From Blastococcus sp. KM273128 (GTDB taxonomy: Bacteria; Actinomycetota; Actinomycetes; Mycobacteriales; Geodermatophilaceae), in the NCBI RefSeq assembly GCF_021698975.1, contig NZ_SSXA01000012.1, positions 1-64,000 of the forward strand: DNA of 64,000 bases. Reading direction: 5' to 3'. The position numbers were made by a program, and so were the translations under genes. The notes beneath the pieces are model-generated. The model saw nothing but the letters and a program-made list of their open reading frames with translations. It did no database searches and was not told the origin of the DNA. Of the stretch, positions 26,482 through 33,842 are shown piece after piece (positions within the stretch are counted from its first letter, which is position 1; each line of letters begins with the position of its first letter).

Positions 26482-26557
26482 GCAGCGATCTCAACACAGA
26501 TGCACGCGGCCGACCGGGTAGGAAACGATCATCACACCCGCGTCGTAGCGTGCCCGC

Positions 26558-27025
26558 ATGCCGAAGATCGCGACCGCTGACCGGGTCGACCGGGAAGCCC
26601 TCCTGGAGTTCCTCCGCCCCCGCCACCGCGCGGTGCTGCTCACCCGCCGGCGGGAGGGCGGCCCCCAGCTCTCGCCGGTGACCTGCGGGGTGGACGGCGA
26701 GGGGCGGGTCGTCGTCTCCACCTACCCGCAGCGGGCCAAGGTGGTCAACGCGCGGCGCGACCCCGCCGTCTCGCTGTGCGTGCTCTCCGACGAGTGGGAC
26801 GGTCCCTGGGTGCAGCTCGACGGCCGGGCGGAGGTGCTCGACCTGCCCGAGGCGCTGGAGCCGCTGGTCGAGTACTACCGGTCGATCAGCGGTGAGCACC
26901 CCGACTGGGCCGAGTACCGCACCGCCATGGAGCGCCAGGGCAAGGCGCTGCTGCGGGTCACCGTGGACTCCTGGGGCCCGATCGCGACCGGTGGCTTCCC
27001 CGCCGGGATGGCCGACAAGCTCTGA
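26558..27025 (+). CDS. F420-dependent PPOX-class oxidoreductase (Rv1155-like)
   Basis: A 155-residue split-barrel flavin/deazaflavin-binding protein. The motifs RHRAVLLTRRREGGPQLSPV (residues 22-41), TYPQRAKVVNARRDPAVSL and YYRSISGEHPDWAEYR (~109-124) match the actinobacterial F420-binding PPOX family rather than true pyridoxamine-phosphate oxidase. It probably reduces an unknown small molecule with F420H2. The start ATG 26558 has a TAGCGT hexamer about nine bases upstream that could be a -10 element of a nearly leaderless message. Divergent from the transporter gene. Confidence 0.82.
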   Translation: MPKIATADRVDREALLEFLRPRHRAVLLTRRREGGPQLSPVTCGVDGEGRVVVSTYPQRAKVVNARRDPAVSLCVLSDEWDGPWVQLDGRAEVLDLPEALEPLVEYYRSISGEHPDWAEYRTAMERQGKALLRVTVDSWGPIATGGFPAGMADKL

Positions 27026-27063
27026 GCCTTGCTCTACGCGATGAAAGGTGTCAGGCTTTCCCG

Positions 27064-27651
27064 ATGGTGTACGTGCTGACGGTCGACCAGCGGGGGAGCC
27101 GGCGCGAGCCGGACCGGGTCGCCGACGTCCTGGCGCAGCTCAACGCCGACGTCGGGACGGTGCTGGCCTTCGAACGGACGGCGGGCGACGAGTTCCAGGG
27201 GGTGCTCGGCGAGCCCGAGGCGGCCGTCGACGTCGCGCTGCGCCTGGTGCGGCTGGGCGGGTGGAGCATCGGGATCGGCGCCGGCGCGGCCCAGCAGCCG
27301 CTGCCGCAGAGCACGCGGGCCGCGGCCGGGCCGGCCTTCCTCTGCGCCCGGCGCGCCGTCGACGCGGCCAAGCAGCGCTCCGTGCACCTGGCCGTCCGGG
27401 GGGCGGTGGCGGCCGACGCCGCCGACGCGCAGGCCGTGCTCGGCGCGCTGGCGGTGCTGGTCGGCCGCCGCAGCGAGCAGGCGTGGGAGGCGATCGAACT
27501 GGTCGAGGACGGGCGCACGCAGGCCGAGGCGGCCGCCGCCCTGGGCATCTCGCGGCAGGCGGTGGGCCAGCGCCTGGGGGCCGCCTCCTGGGAGCTCGAG
27601 CGCGAGCTGCGGCCGACCGCCGCCCGGCTCCTGCAGCGGGCGGCGGGATGA
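27064..27651 (+). CDS. SatD-like protein with C-terminal HTH
   Basis: A 195-residue protein resembling the SatD family: an opening strand YVLTVDQRGSRREPDRVADV, the conserved ERTAGDEFQGVL (residues ~38-49), and a C-terminal helix-turn-helix TQAEAAAALGISRQAVGQRL (~155-174) like sigma region 4 or MarR. Probably a regulator or nucleic-acid-linked sensor; the ligand is unknown. Its stop overlaps the start of the following membrane protein gene (ATGA), and the SatD/SatE-like pairing with a membrane protein is seen elsewhere. Confidence 0.65.
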   Translation: MVYVLTVDQRGSRREPDRVADVLAQLNADVGTVLAFERTAGDEFQGVLGEPEAAVDVALRLVRLGGWSIGIGAGAAQQPLPQSTRAAAGPAFLCARRAVDAAKQRSVHLAVRGAVAADAADAQAVLGALAVLVGRRSEQAWEAIELVEDGRTQAEAAAALGISRQAVGQRLGAASWELERELRPTAARLLQRAAG

Positions 27652-28166
27652 GCGCCGCCGTCCTGCTCCTGCTCGGCCTGGTCGGTCTCGCCGGGCTGGT
27701 CCTCGCCCTCCGCGGGGAGCGGGGGACCGGTGCCGCCGGCGCCGTGGCGCTCGTCGGGTCGCTCGCGGTCGCCGCCGCCGTCGCCTGGCCGGCCGAGGGC
27801 ACAGCCGGGATGGCGCAGGCCGGTGCGGCGCTCGCCGCGCTGGCCGCCGTCACCGGTGGCGGGCCGGTGGCGACGGCGGTGCTGCACGCCGCCGATCCCG
27901 CCGCCACCGGGGTCTCCGGAGGGCCGCAGGACCCCGACATCCTCCGGGGTGGCGCGTGGATCGGCGTGCTCGAGCGGGGCGCGATCGCCGCCACGCTCCT
28001 GGTCGGCTGGCCGGAGGGGCTCGCCGTCGTCCTCGCCGTCAAGGGGCTGGGCCGGTTCTCCGAGCTCCGCGCTCCAGCGGCGGCCGAGCGGTTCATCGTC
28101 GGCACCCTGGCCAGCGGGCTGTGGGCAGCCGCCTGCGTGGGCGTCGCGGTGCTGCTCCGCGGCTGA
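27648..28166 (+). CDS. Small membrane protein coupled to the SatD-like gene
   Basis: A 172-residue hydrophobic protein with four to five predicted helices (about 3-22, 30-48, 52-78, 106-128 and 148-168). The stretch PDILRGGAWIGVLERGAIAATLLVGWPEGLA, followed by VVLAVKGLGRFSEL, is well conserved in membrane partners of SatD-like proteins in actinobacteria. Translation is coupled to the upstream gene by a 4-base overlap, so both probably act together. No enzymatic motif; transport or sensing is a guess. Confidence 0.65.
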   Translation: MSAAVLLLLGLVGLAGLVLALRGERGTGAAGAVALVGSLAVAAAVAWPAEGTAGMAQAGAALAALAAVTGGGPVATAVLHAADPAATGVSGGPQDPDILRGGAWIGVLERGAIAATLLVGWPEGLAVVLAVKGLGRFSELRAPAAAERFIVGTLASGLWAAACVGVAVLLRG

Positions 28167-28240
28167 CGCGACGAGCGGGAGGAGAGCGGGACGGCGAGGA
28201 TGGCGTCCGGCGTCGTCGTGAACCGATCGAGGGGGAGCCC

Positions 28241-28993
28241 GTGTGCCACGACCAGGGCAGCCGGCCGCCGGCGCCGCCGCGCACCGGCCCGGTGGGTGAA
28301 CGCACCACCGGCACGCTGACGTCGGCCGACGGGACCGCGGTCTCGGCTGCGACCGCGCTCCCCGGCGGGTCCCCGCGGGCAGGGGTGGTGGTCCTGCCGG
28401 ACATCCGGGGGCTGCACCCCTACTACGTCGCCCTGGCCGAGCGGTTCGCCGAGGCGGGCCTGGCCGCCGTGGCGATCGACTGGTTCGGCCGGACCGCGGG
28501 GGTGTGCGAGGGCGGGGTCCGGCCGGAGGGCTTCGACTGGCAGGCCCACGTACCGCGCACGACCCACGAGGGCATCGACGCCGACGTCACCGCCGCCGTC
28601 GCCCACCTGCGCGAGCGGGCCGGCGCGAAGCTGCCGGTGGTGGTGGTCGGCTTCTGCTTCGGCGGCAGCCACGCGTGGCGGCTGGCCGGCGGCGACCTGG
28701 ACCTGGCGGGGTGCGTCGGCTTCTACGGCCGCCCGGCGCTGGTGGGCGACGCCGCCGACCGGGCGCACCTGCCCACGGTGCTGCTGGTCGCCGGCGCCGA
28801 CACCGTCACCCCGGTGGCCGAGCAGCTCGCCCTGGCCGACCGGTTGCGCGCGGCGGGGGCCGAGGTCGACGTCACCGTCTACGGCGGGGCGCCGCACTCC
28901 TTCTTCGACCGCGCCCACGGCGAGTGGGCCGAGGCCTGCCGCGATGCGTGGGAACGGGTGCTGGCTCTGGTCGAACGCGTGGCCCGGCCGTGA
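28241..28993 (+). CDS. Dienelactone hydrolase family protein
   Basis: A 250-residue alpha/beta hydrolase of the DLH family. The nucleophile is Cys in VVGFCFGGSHAW, the acid Asp in AGADTVTP and the base His in GGAPHSFFD, giving the Cys-Asp-His triad of dienelactone hydrolases rather than a serine triad. The substrate may be a dienelactone from ring cleavage or another ester. GTG 28241 was chosen because GGGGGAG precedes it by four bases. Stand-alone gene, 74 bp after the membrane protein. Confidence 0.85.
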   Translation: MCHDQGSRPPAPPRTGPVGERTTGTLTSADGTAVSAATALPGGSPRAGVVVLPDIRGLHPYYVALAERFAEAGLAAVAIDWFGRTAGVCEGGVRPEGFDWQAHVPRTTHEGIDADVTAAVAHLRERAGAKLPVVVVGFCFGGSHAWRLAGGDLDLAGCVGFYGRPALVGDAADRAHLPTVLLVAGADTVTPVAEQLALADRLRAAGAEVDVTVYGGAPHSFFDRAHGEWAEACRDAWERVLALVERVARP

Positions 28994-29126
28994 GCGCCCC
29001 CGCCGGCGGGCGGTGACCGAGCCGCCGCTGCGAGTTCCGGGGCAGGCCGGTGCCGGTGGAGCCCGGTGCGACGCGGATCGGGCGGCGTCCGGCCCCGCGC
29101 GCCGGTGGTCTCCTACCCTGGGGCGG

Positions 29127-29525
29127 GTGAGCGGCCAGCCGATCGATCCCGGAGTCATCGAGCTCGCCGGGCGGGTCTTCGACCTCGCCCGCGGCGGGCA
29201 CACCGAGGAGCTCGCCGCCTACCTCGACGCCGGCGTGCCGGTGAACCTCACCAACGACAAGGGCGACACCCTGCTGGTCCTGGCGGCGTACCACGGGCAC
29301 AGCGGCACGGTGGCGGCCCTGCTCGACCGCGGCGCCGACCACGGCCGGGCCAACGACCGCGGGCAGACGGCGCTGGCCGCCGCGGTGTTCAAGCAGTCCG
29401 CCGAGACCGTCCGCCTGCTGCTCGCCGCGGGCGCCGACCCCGACGCCGGCGGGCCCAGCGCCCGCGAGACCGCGGCGTTCTTCGACCTGCCCGCCATGAC
29501 CGAGCTCCTGGGCAGCCGGGCCTGA
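29127..29525 (+). CDS. Ankyrin-repeat protein
   Basis: A 132-residue protein made of about three ankyrin repeats (AAYLDAGVPVNLTNDKGDTL, AALLDRGADHGRANDRGQTA, LLLAAGADPDAGG). Ankyrin proteins mediate protein-protein contacts; similar small bacterial ones are often placed next to catalases or other stress enzymes, but no partner is evident here. GTG 29127 was chosen because the N-terminal helix ELAGRVFDLARGG precedes the first repeat in homologues. It ends 50 bp before the transporter gene and may be co-transcribed with it. Confidence 0.82.
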   Translation: MSGQPIDPGVIELAGRVFDLARGGHTEELAAYLDAGVPVNLTNDKGDTLLVLAAYHGHSGTVAALLDRGADHGRANDRGQTALAAAVFKQSAETVRLLLAAGADPDAGGPSARETAAFFDLPAMTELLGSRA

Positions 29526-29575
29526 CGGCCCCGGCGCAACCGGTGCGGCCACGGGTGACGGAGGGGGAGACGGGC

Positions 29576-30871
29576 GTGCCAGTACGTCGTGACCTGCCCG
29601 AGACCGGTCCGCCGCCGGCCGGGCCGCAGGAGCAGGAGGCGGGTCCGGACGGCGGGTCCCAGCCCGCCGGGGCCGAGGCCGCCGTTCCCCTGCCCGCGCC
29701 CGAGCCGGGGGTGCCGCGCTGGCTGCTGCTGGTGGGCGGCGCGGCCGCGGCCACCGTCGCCATCGCCGGCCTGCAGGCGGTCGCGTGGCTCGTGGCGCCG
29801 GTGTTCCTCGCCCTCGTCGTCGTCATCGCGCTCACCCCGGTGCAGCGCTGGCTGCGCCGCCTGGGCGCCCCGCGCTGGCTGGCCACCACGGTGCTGCTGC
29901 TGCTCGTGTGGGCGGTGCTGCTCGCCTTCGTCGCCCTGCTGGTGGCCTCGGTCGCCCAGTTCGCCGCCCTCCTGCCGGACTACGCCGACCAGGCCCAGGT
30001 GCTGATCAACGACGTCGTGACGGACCTGAACAGCCGGGGCATAGTCTCCGGTCAGCTGTCCGACCTCGTCCAGCAGATCGACTACGGCTCGCTGGTCGGG
30101 CTGGCCACCGACCTGCTGAGCCGGCTCACCGACGCGGCGACCACGCTGGTGCTCCTGCTCTCGGCGCTGGTCTTCATGGCCATCGAGAGCAGCGGGTTCG
30201 GCCGGCGGCTGGCGCTCATCGGCGCCGAGCGCCCGCACCTGCCGGTGGCCCTGGGCCTGTTCACCCGCGGCACCCGCAGCTACCTGCTGGTGAGCACGGT
30301 GTTCGGGGCGATCGTGGCGGTGGGCGACACGATCGCGCTCGCGCTGCTCGACGTGCCCGCGGCCCCGCTGTGGGGCCTGCTCGCCTTCATCACCAACTAC
30401 GTGCCCAACATCGGGTTCCTGCTGGGCGTGGCGCCGCCGGCCGTGCTGGGGCTGCTCGCCGGCGGCTGGGGCGACTTCGTCGCGATCCTGGTCGTCTACT
30501 CGCTGCTGAACTTCGTCGTGCAGACGCTCATCCAGCCGCGCTTCGTCGGGGACTCCGTCGGCCTGTCGATGACGGTGACCTTCGTGGCGCTGCTCTTCTG
30601 GGGCTGGGTCCTCGGAGCGCTGGGTGCGCTGCTGGCCATCCCGCTCACGCTGCTGGTCAAGGCGCTCATGGTCGACGTCGACCCGCGCGGCCACTGGCTG
30701 GACGCGTTGCTCCGCGAGGAGCCGCGGGCCCCGCGCACCGTCCGGGCGCGGCGGCGGATGGCCGACCGGCACGCCGCTCTGGCGTCGATGCGGAGGCTGC
30801 ACCACCACCCCTCCCGCCGGTCGGCGGCCGCCGACGCGGAGGAGGAGCCGGCCCCGGCGGGGCGGACCTGA
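29576..30871 (+). CDS. AI-2E family transporter (second copy)
   Basis: A 431-residue protein with a proline-rich cytoplasmic N-terminus (1-40), about eight transmembrane helices, and a basic/histidine-rich C-terminal tail (RRMADRHAALASMRRLHHH). LWGLLAFITNYVPNIGFLLG and VVQTLIQPRFVGDSVGLS correspond to the family's conserved FxxFIPxxG and IxPxxxGxxxxL segments. Start GTG 29576 follows GGAGGGGGAG; an in-frame GTG at 29555 is possible. The TGA overlaps a possible CTG start for the kinase domain downstream. Confidence 0.85.
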   Translation: MPVRRDLPETGPPPAGPQEQEAGPDGGSQPAGAEAAVPLPAPEPGVPRWLLLVGGAAAATVAIAGLQAVAWLVAPVFLALVVVIALTPVQRWLRRLGAPRWLATTVLLLLVWAVLLAFVALLVASVAQFAALLPDYADQAQVLINDVVTDLNSRGIVSGQLSDLVQQIDYGSLVGLATDLLSRLTDAATTLVLLLSALVFMAIESSGFGRRLALIGAERPHLPVALGLFTRGTRSYLLVSTVFGAIVAVGDTIALALLDVPAAPLWGLLAFITNYVPNIGFLLGVAPPAVLGLLAGGWGDFVAILVVYSLLNFVVQTLIQPRFVGDSVGLSMTVTFVALLFWGWVLGALGALLAIPLTLLVKALMVDVDPRGHWLDALLREEPRAPRTVRARRRMADRHAALASMRRLHHHPSRRSAAADAEEEPAPAGRT

Positions 30872-31437
30872 CCGCGCAGGAACTCGTCGTCCTCGTCGGC
30901 CTCCAGGGCTCGGGCAAGAGCACCTGGGTGGCGGCGCACCTGGCCGGCACCCACGCGGTGGTGAGCAAGGACCACTGGCCCAACGCCCGGCGCCGCGAGG
31001 CCCGTCAGCAGCGCCTGGTCGCCGAGCTGCTGGGCGCCGGGCGGAGCGTCGTCGTCGACAACACCCACCCCGCGCCGGAGGACCGGGCGGCGCTGGTCGC
31101 CCTGGGCCACGCGGCCGGCGTGCCGGTGCGCGCGGTGTGGCTGGACACCCCGCCGGGGGTGTGCCTCGCCCGCAACGACGCCCGCACCGGCCGCGCCCGG
31201 ATCCCCCTGGTCGGGATCCATGCCACCCGGGCGCGGTTCGTGCCGCCGTCGGCCGGCGAGGGCTTCGACCGCGTGGACGTCGTCCGCCCCGCCCCTGCGC
31301 CATCGGCGGCGCTCCCGGGTGCGGCGGACCGTGTGACGGCGGCCGCAACCGGCAGCCGTAACGTGTCGGGCGCAGCTCGCCGCGCGCCGGGGCCGACCGC
31401 CCCGGCGACCGCAGGCATCCGAGACGAAGGGAACGAC
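30868..31437 (+). CDS. P-loop kinase domain without its own stop codon
   Basis: About 145 codons encode an AAA_33/polynucleotide-kinase-like protein: Walker A GLQGSGKST at 30898, VVSKDHWPN, then VVVDNTHPAPEDRAALVALG, and LDTPPGVCLARNDARTGRAR as lid/arginine region. Two oddities are seen. There is no ATG or GTG between the preceding stop and the P-loop; the only likely initiator is CTG 30868, overlapping that stop as CTGA. And no stop follows, so the frame continues through 31437 into the reductase gene at 31438. Either a kinase-reductase fusion of 446 residues exists, or a one-base indel hides a stop (TGA 31334 or TAA 31359 in the other frames). The end given is only the last base before the reductase ATG. 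Confidence 0.55.
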
Positions 31438-32208
31438 ATGACCGAGGCAGGCACCACGGCTCCCCGCGTGGCCATCGTGACCGGCGCGGCCCGCGGCATC
31501 GGCGCCGCCACCGCCCAGCGGCTGGCCGCCGACGGGTTCGCCGTCGCCGTCCTGGACCTGGACGAGGGCTCGGCCAAGGGCACCGTCGAGGCGATCGAGG
31601 CCGCCGGTGGCCGCGCCCTGGCCGTCGGCGCCGACGTGAGCGACACCGCCCAGGTCGAGGCCGCGATCGAGCGGATCGTGACCGAGCTCGGCCCGCCCAC
31701 CGTGCTGGTCAACAACGCGGGCGTGCTCCGCGACAACATGCTGTTCAAGATGTCCGACTCCGACTGGGACATCGTCATGAACGTGCACCTCAAGGGCGCC
31801 TTCCTGATGACCCGCGCCGCCCAGAAGCACATGATCGACGCCAAGTGGGGCCGGATCGTCAACCTGTCCAGCACCTCGGCGCTGGGCAACCGCGGCCAGG
31901 CCAACTACTCGACGGCGAAGGCGGGCCTGCAGGGCTTCACCAAGACCCTCGCCATCGAGCTGGGCAAGTTCGGCGTCACCGCCAACGCGATCGCCCCGGG
32001 CTTCATCGAGACCGAGATGACCAAGGCGACGGCCGACCGCATGGGCATCCCGTTCGACGACTTCATCAAGGGCGCCGCCTCGCAGATCCCGGTGGCCCGC
32101 ACCGGCAAGCCCGAGGACATCGCCCACCTGGTGTCGTTCTTCGTGAGCGAGGGCGCCGGCTTCGTCTCCGGCCAGGTCGTCTACGCCGCCGGCGGCCCGA
32201 AGGCCTAG
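31438..32208 (+). CDS. Short-chain dehydrogenase, 3-oxoacyl reductase (FabG-like)
   Basis: A 256-residue SDR. The cofactor motif VTGAARGIGAATA (15-27), VLVNNAGVLRDNMLFKM, and the catalytic Ser-Tyr-Lys in NLSSTSALGNRGQANYSTAK are intact; an Asn after DWDIVMN completes the tetrad. Similarity is to actinobacterial FabG paralogues that act on 3-oxoacyl-ACP or -CoA. ATG 31438 has GAAGGGAA at nine bases, supporting an independent start even though the frame is open from the kinase domain upstream. The following crotonase suggests a role in acyl-CoA metabolism. Confidence 0.88.
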   Translation: MTEAGTTAPRVAIVTGAARGIGAATAQRLAADGFAVAVLDLDEGSAKGTVEAIEAAGGRALAVGADVSDTAQVEAAIERIVTELGPPTVLVNNAGVLRDNMLFKMSDSDWDIVMNVHLKGAFLMTRAAQKHMIDAKWGRIVNLSSTSALGNRGQANYSTAKAGLQGFTKTLAIELGKFGVTANAIAPGFIETEMTKATADRMGIPFDDFIKGAASQIPVARTGKPEDIAHLVSFFVSEGAGFVSGQVVYAAGGPKA

Positions 32209-32213
32209 AAGGA

Positions 32214-32265
32214 CCCCGCTGCCCCCCACGGCACGCTCCGCGCGCCGCGGGGCCCTGCAGCGGGG
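32214..32265 (+). terminator. Possible hairpin after the reductase gene
   Basis: Nine-base arms (32214-32222 with 32257-32265) enclose a 34-base GC-rich loop that can fold further. It lies six bases after the stop. Weak support. Confidence 0.35.
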
Positions 32266-32349
32266 CCGTTCCAGCACGTCACCGCGGGCCGGGCTGCCTG
32301 AGCGGCGGCCCGGCCCGCGCCGCACCCGCACCGTTCCAGGAGGAGATCC

Positions 32350-33117
32350 GTGCCCGAGCAGTCCGTCCTCGTCGAGCGCCGCGGTGCGGTGCAGGTCATC
32401 ACGATCAACCGGCCGGAGGCGCGCAACGCCCTCGACGGCGCCGTCGCCCGGGCCGTCGCCGCCGCGGTCGACGAGCTCGACGCCGACGGCGACCTGCGGG
32501 CCGGGGTGCTCAGCGGGGCAGGCGGCACCTTCTCCTCCGGGATGGACCTCAAGGCCTTCCTGCGCGGCGAGAGCCCGTCCATCGAGGGCCGCGGGCTGTG
32601 CGGCATCACCCGCACGCCGCCGCGCAAGCCCCTCGTCGCGGCGGTCGAGGGCTGGGCCCTGGCCGGCGGCTTCGAGCTGGTGCTGGCCTGCGACCTCGTG
32701 GTGGCCGGCCGGGGCGCCCGGTTCGGCGTGCCCGAGGTGAAGCGCTCCCTGGTCGCCGCCGGCGGCGCCGCCCTGCTGCTGCCGCAGCGGGTGCCGCGCG
32801 CGGTCGCGCTGGAGCTGCTGCTCACCGGCGAGCCCATCGACGCCGGGCGCGCCGCCGCCGTCGGGCTGGTCAACCGCGTGGTCGACGACGGCGGTGCGCT
32901 GGACGCCGCGGTGGCGCTCGCGGAGGTCATCGCCGCCAACGGCCCGCTCGCGGTCGCCGCCACCAAGCAGGTCGTCCTCGAGTCACCGGCGTGGCCGGCC
33001 GGGGAGGCGTGGGATATGCAGGAGCAGGTCGTCCGGCCGGTGTTCGGCTCCGAGGACGCCCGCGAGGGCTCCACCGCCTTCGCCGAGCGCCGCCCACCGG
33101 TGTGGCGCGGCCGCTGA
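32350..33117 (+). CDS. Enoyl-CoA hydratase (crotonase family)
   Basis: A 255-residue crotonase. Both catalytic glutamates are present: E in ALAGGFELVLACDL and E in FGVPEVKRSLV; the oxyanion-hole segment FSSGMDLKAFLRG is intact. It should hydrate enoyl-CoA in fatty-acid or related degradation, in contrast to the window's other crotonase, which lacks the first Glu. Start GTG 32350 has a strong AGGAGGAG at five bases. It is 141 bp behind the reductase and may share its transcript. Confidence 0.88.
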   Translation: MPEQSVLVERRGAVQVITINRPEARNALDGAVARAVAAAVDELDADGDLRAGVLSGAGGTFSSGMDLKAFLRGESPSIEGRGLCGITRTPPRKPLVAAVEGWALAGGFELVLACDLVVAGRGARFGVPEVKRSLVAAGGAALLLPQRVPRAVALELLLTGEPIDAGRAAAVGLVNRVVDDGGALDAAVALAEVIAANGPLAVAATKQVVLESPAWPAGEAWDMQEQVVRPVFGSEDAREGSTAFAERRPPVWRGR

Positions 33118-33207
33118 CAGCCAGCGGCTGGCCGAGGAGCAGCTCCGGGCGCCGGTGCACCGAGCGCGGGACCGGCATAGCGGGGCGGTCCGCGTCGTTG
33201 ACCAGAC

Positions 33208-33831
33208 GTGGACCGCTCCGCCCTCCGGCTGCTCGTGCTCGGTGACTCCCTCGGCTTCGGCACCGGTGCCGCCCGCCCGGCCGACGCCCTGGGACCCCGG
33301 CTGGCCCGGGCGCTGGGCGGGGACGGGTTCGACGTCGACCTGCACGTCCTCGCCGTCCCGGGTGCCGTCTCCGCCGGGCTGGCCGACCAGGTCCGCCGTG
33401 CGCTGCCGCTGGGGGCCGACCTCGCCGTCGTCGTCGTCGGCGCCAACGACCTGGCCCGCTTCGAGCCGGCCGAGCAGGCCGCGGCCGCGCTCGCGGCCGC
33501 GGTGACCGCGCTGCGGGCCGCCGGCACCGACGTCGTCGTCGTGCCGGCGCCGGACATGTCGATGGTGCCCTTCGTCCCGCCGGCCCTGCGCGCGCTGGTG
33601 CGGGGCGCCTGCGCGGTGCTCCAGCAGCGGCAGGCGCACGTCGCCCTCACCGGCGGCGCCACGGTGGCGCCGGTCGCGGCGGAGGTGGCGCGCGCCTTCT
33701 CGGCCGACCCGGCGCTGTTCTCCGCCGACCGCTTCCACCCCTCCTCGGCCGGCTACGCGCGCATCGCCGAGGTGCTCGCCCCCTTCGTGCTCGCCGCCGC
33801 CCGCGCCCGGCGGGACGACGCCGCCGCCTGA
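33208..33831 (+). CDS. SGNH/GDSL-family hydrolase
   Basis: A 207-residue esterase/lipase-like protein. Block I LVLGDSLGFGTGA (nucleophile Ser), block III VVVVGANDLARF (Asn) and block V FSADRFHPSSAGY (Asp and His) complete the SGNH catalytic set. No signal peptide is visible, so it is probably cytoplasmic. The substrate may be a small ester or acyl group. It converges on the large FAD/Fe-S dehydrogenase gene with an 11-base gap. Confidence 0.87.
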   Translation: MDRSALRLLVLGDSLGFGTGAARPADALGPRLARALGGDGFDVDLHVLAVPGAVSAGLADQVRRALPLGADLAVVVVGANDLARFEPAEQAAAALAAAVTALRAAGTDVVVVPAPDMSMVPFVPPALRALVRGACAVLQQRQAHVALTGGATVAPVAAEVARAFSADPALFSADRFHPSSAGYARIAEVLAPFVLAAARARRDDAAA

Positions 33832-33842
33832 GCGGCCCGGGC

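Noticed and set aside
24086..26899. Fusion of the PAC2 protein with the upstream 600 codons
   Set aside because: The upstream part is antisense or out of frame to the transporter gene; AGGAGGTG before GTG 25039 marks the true start.
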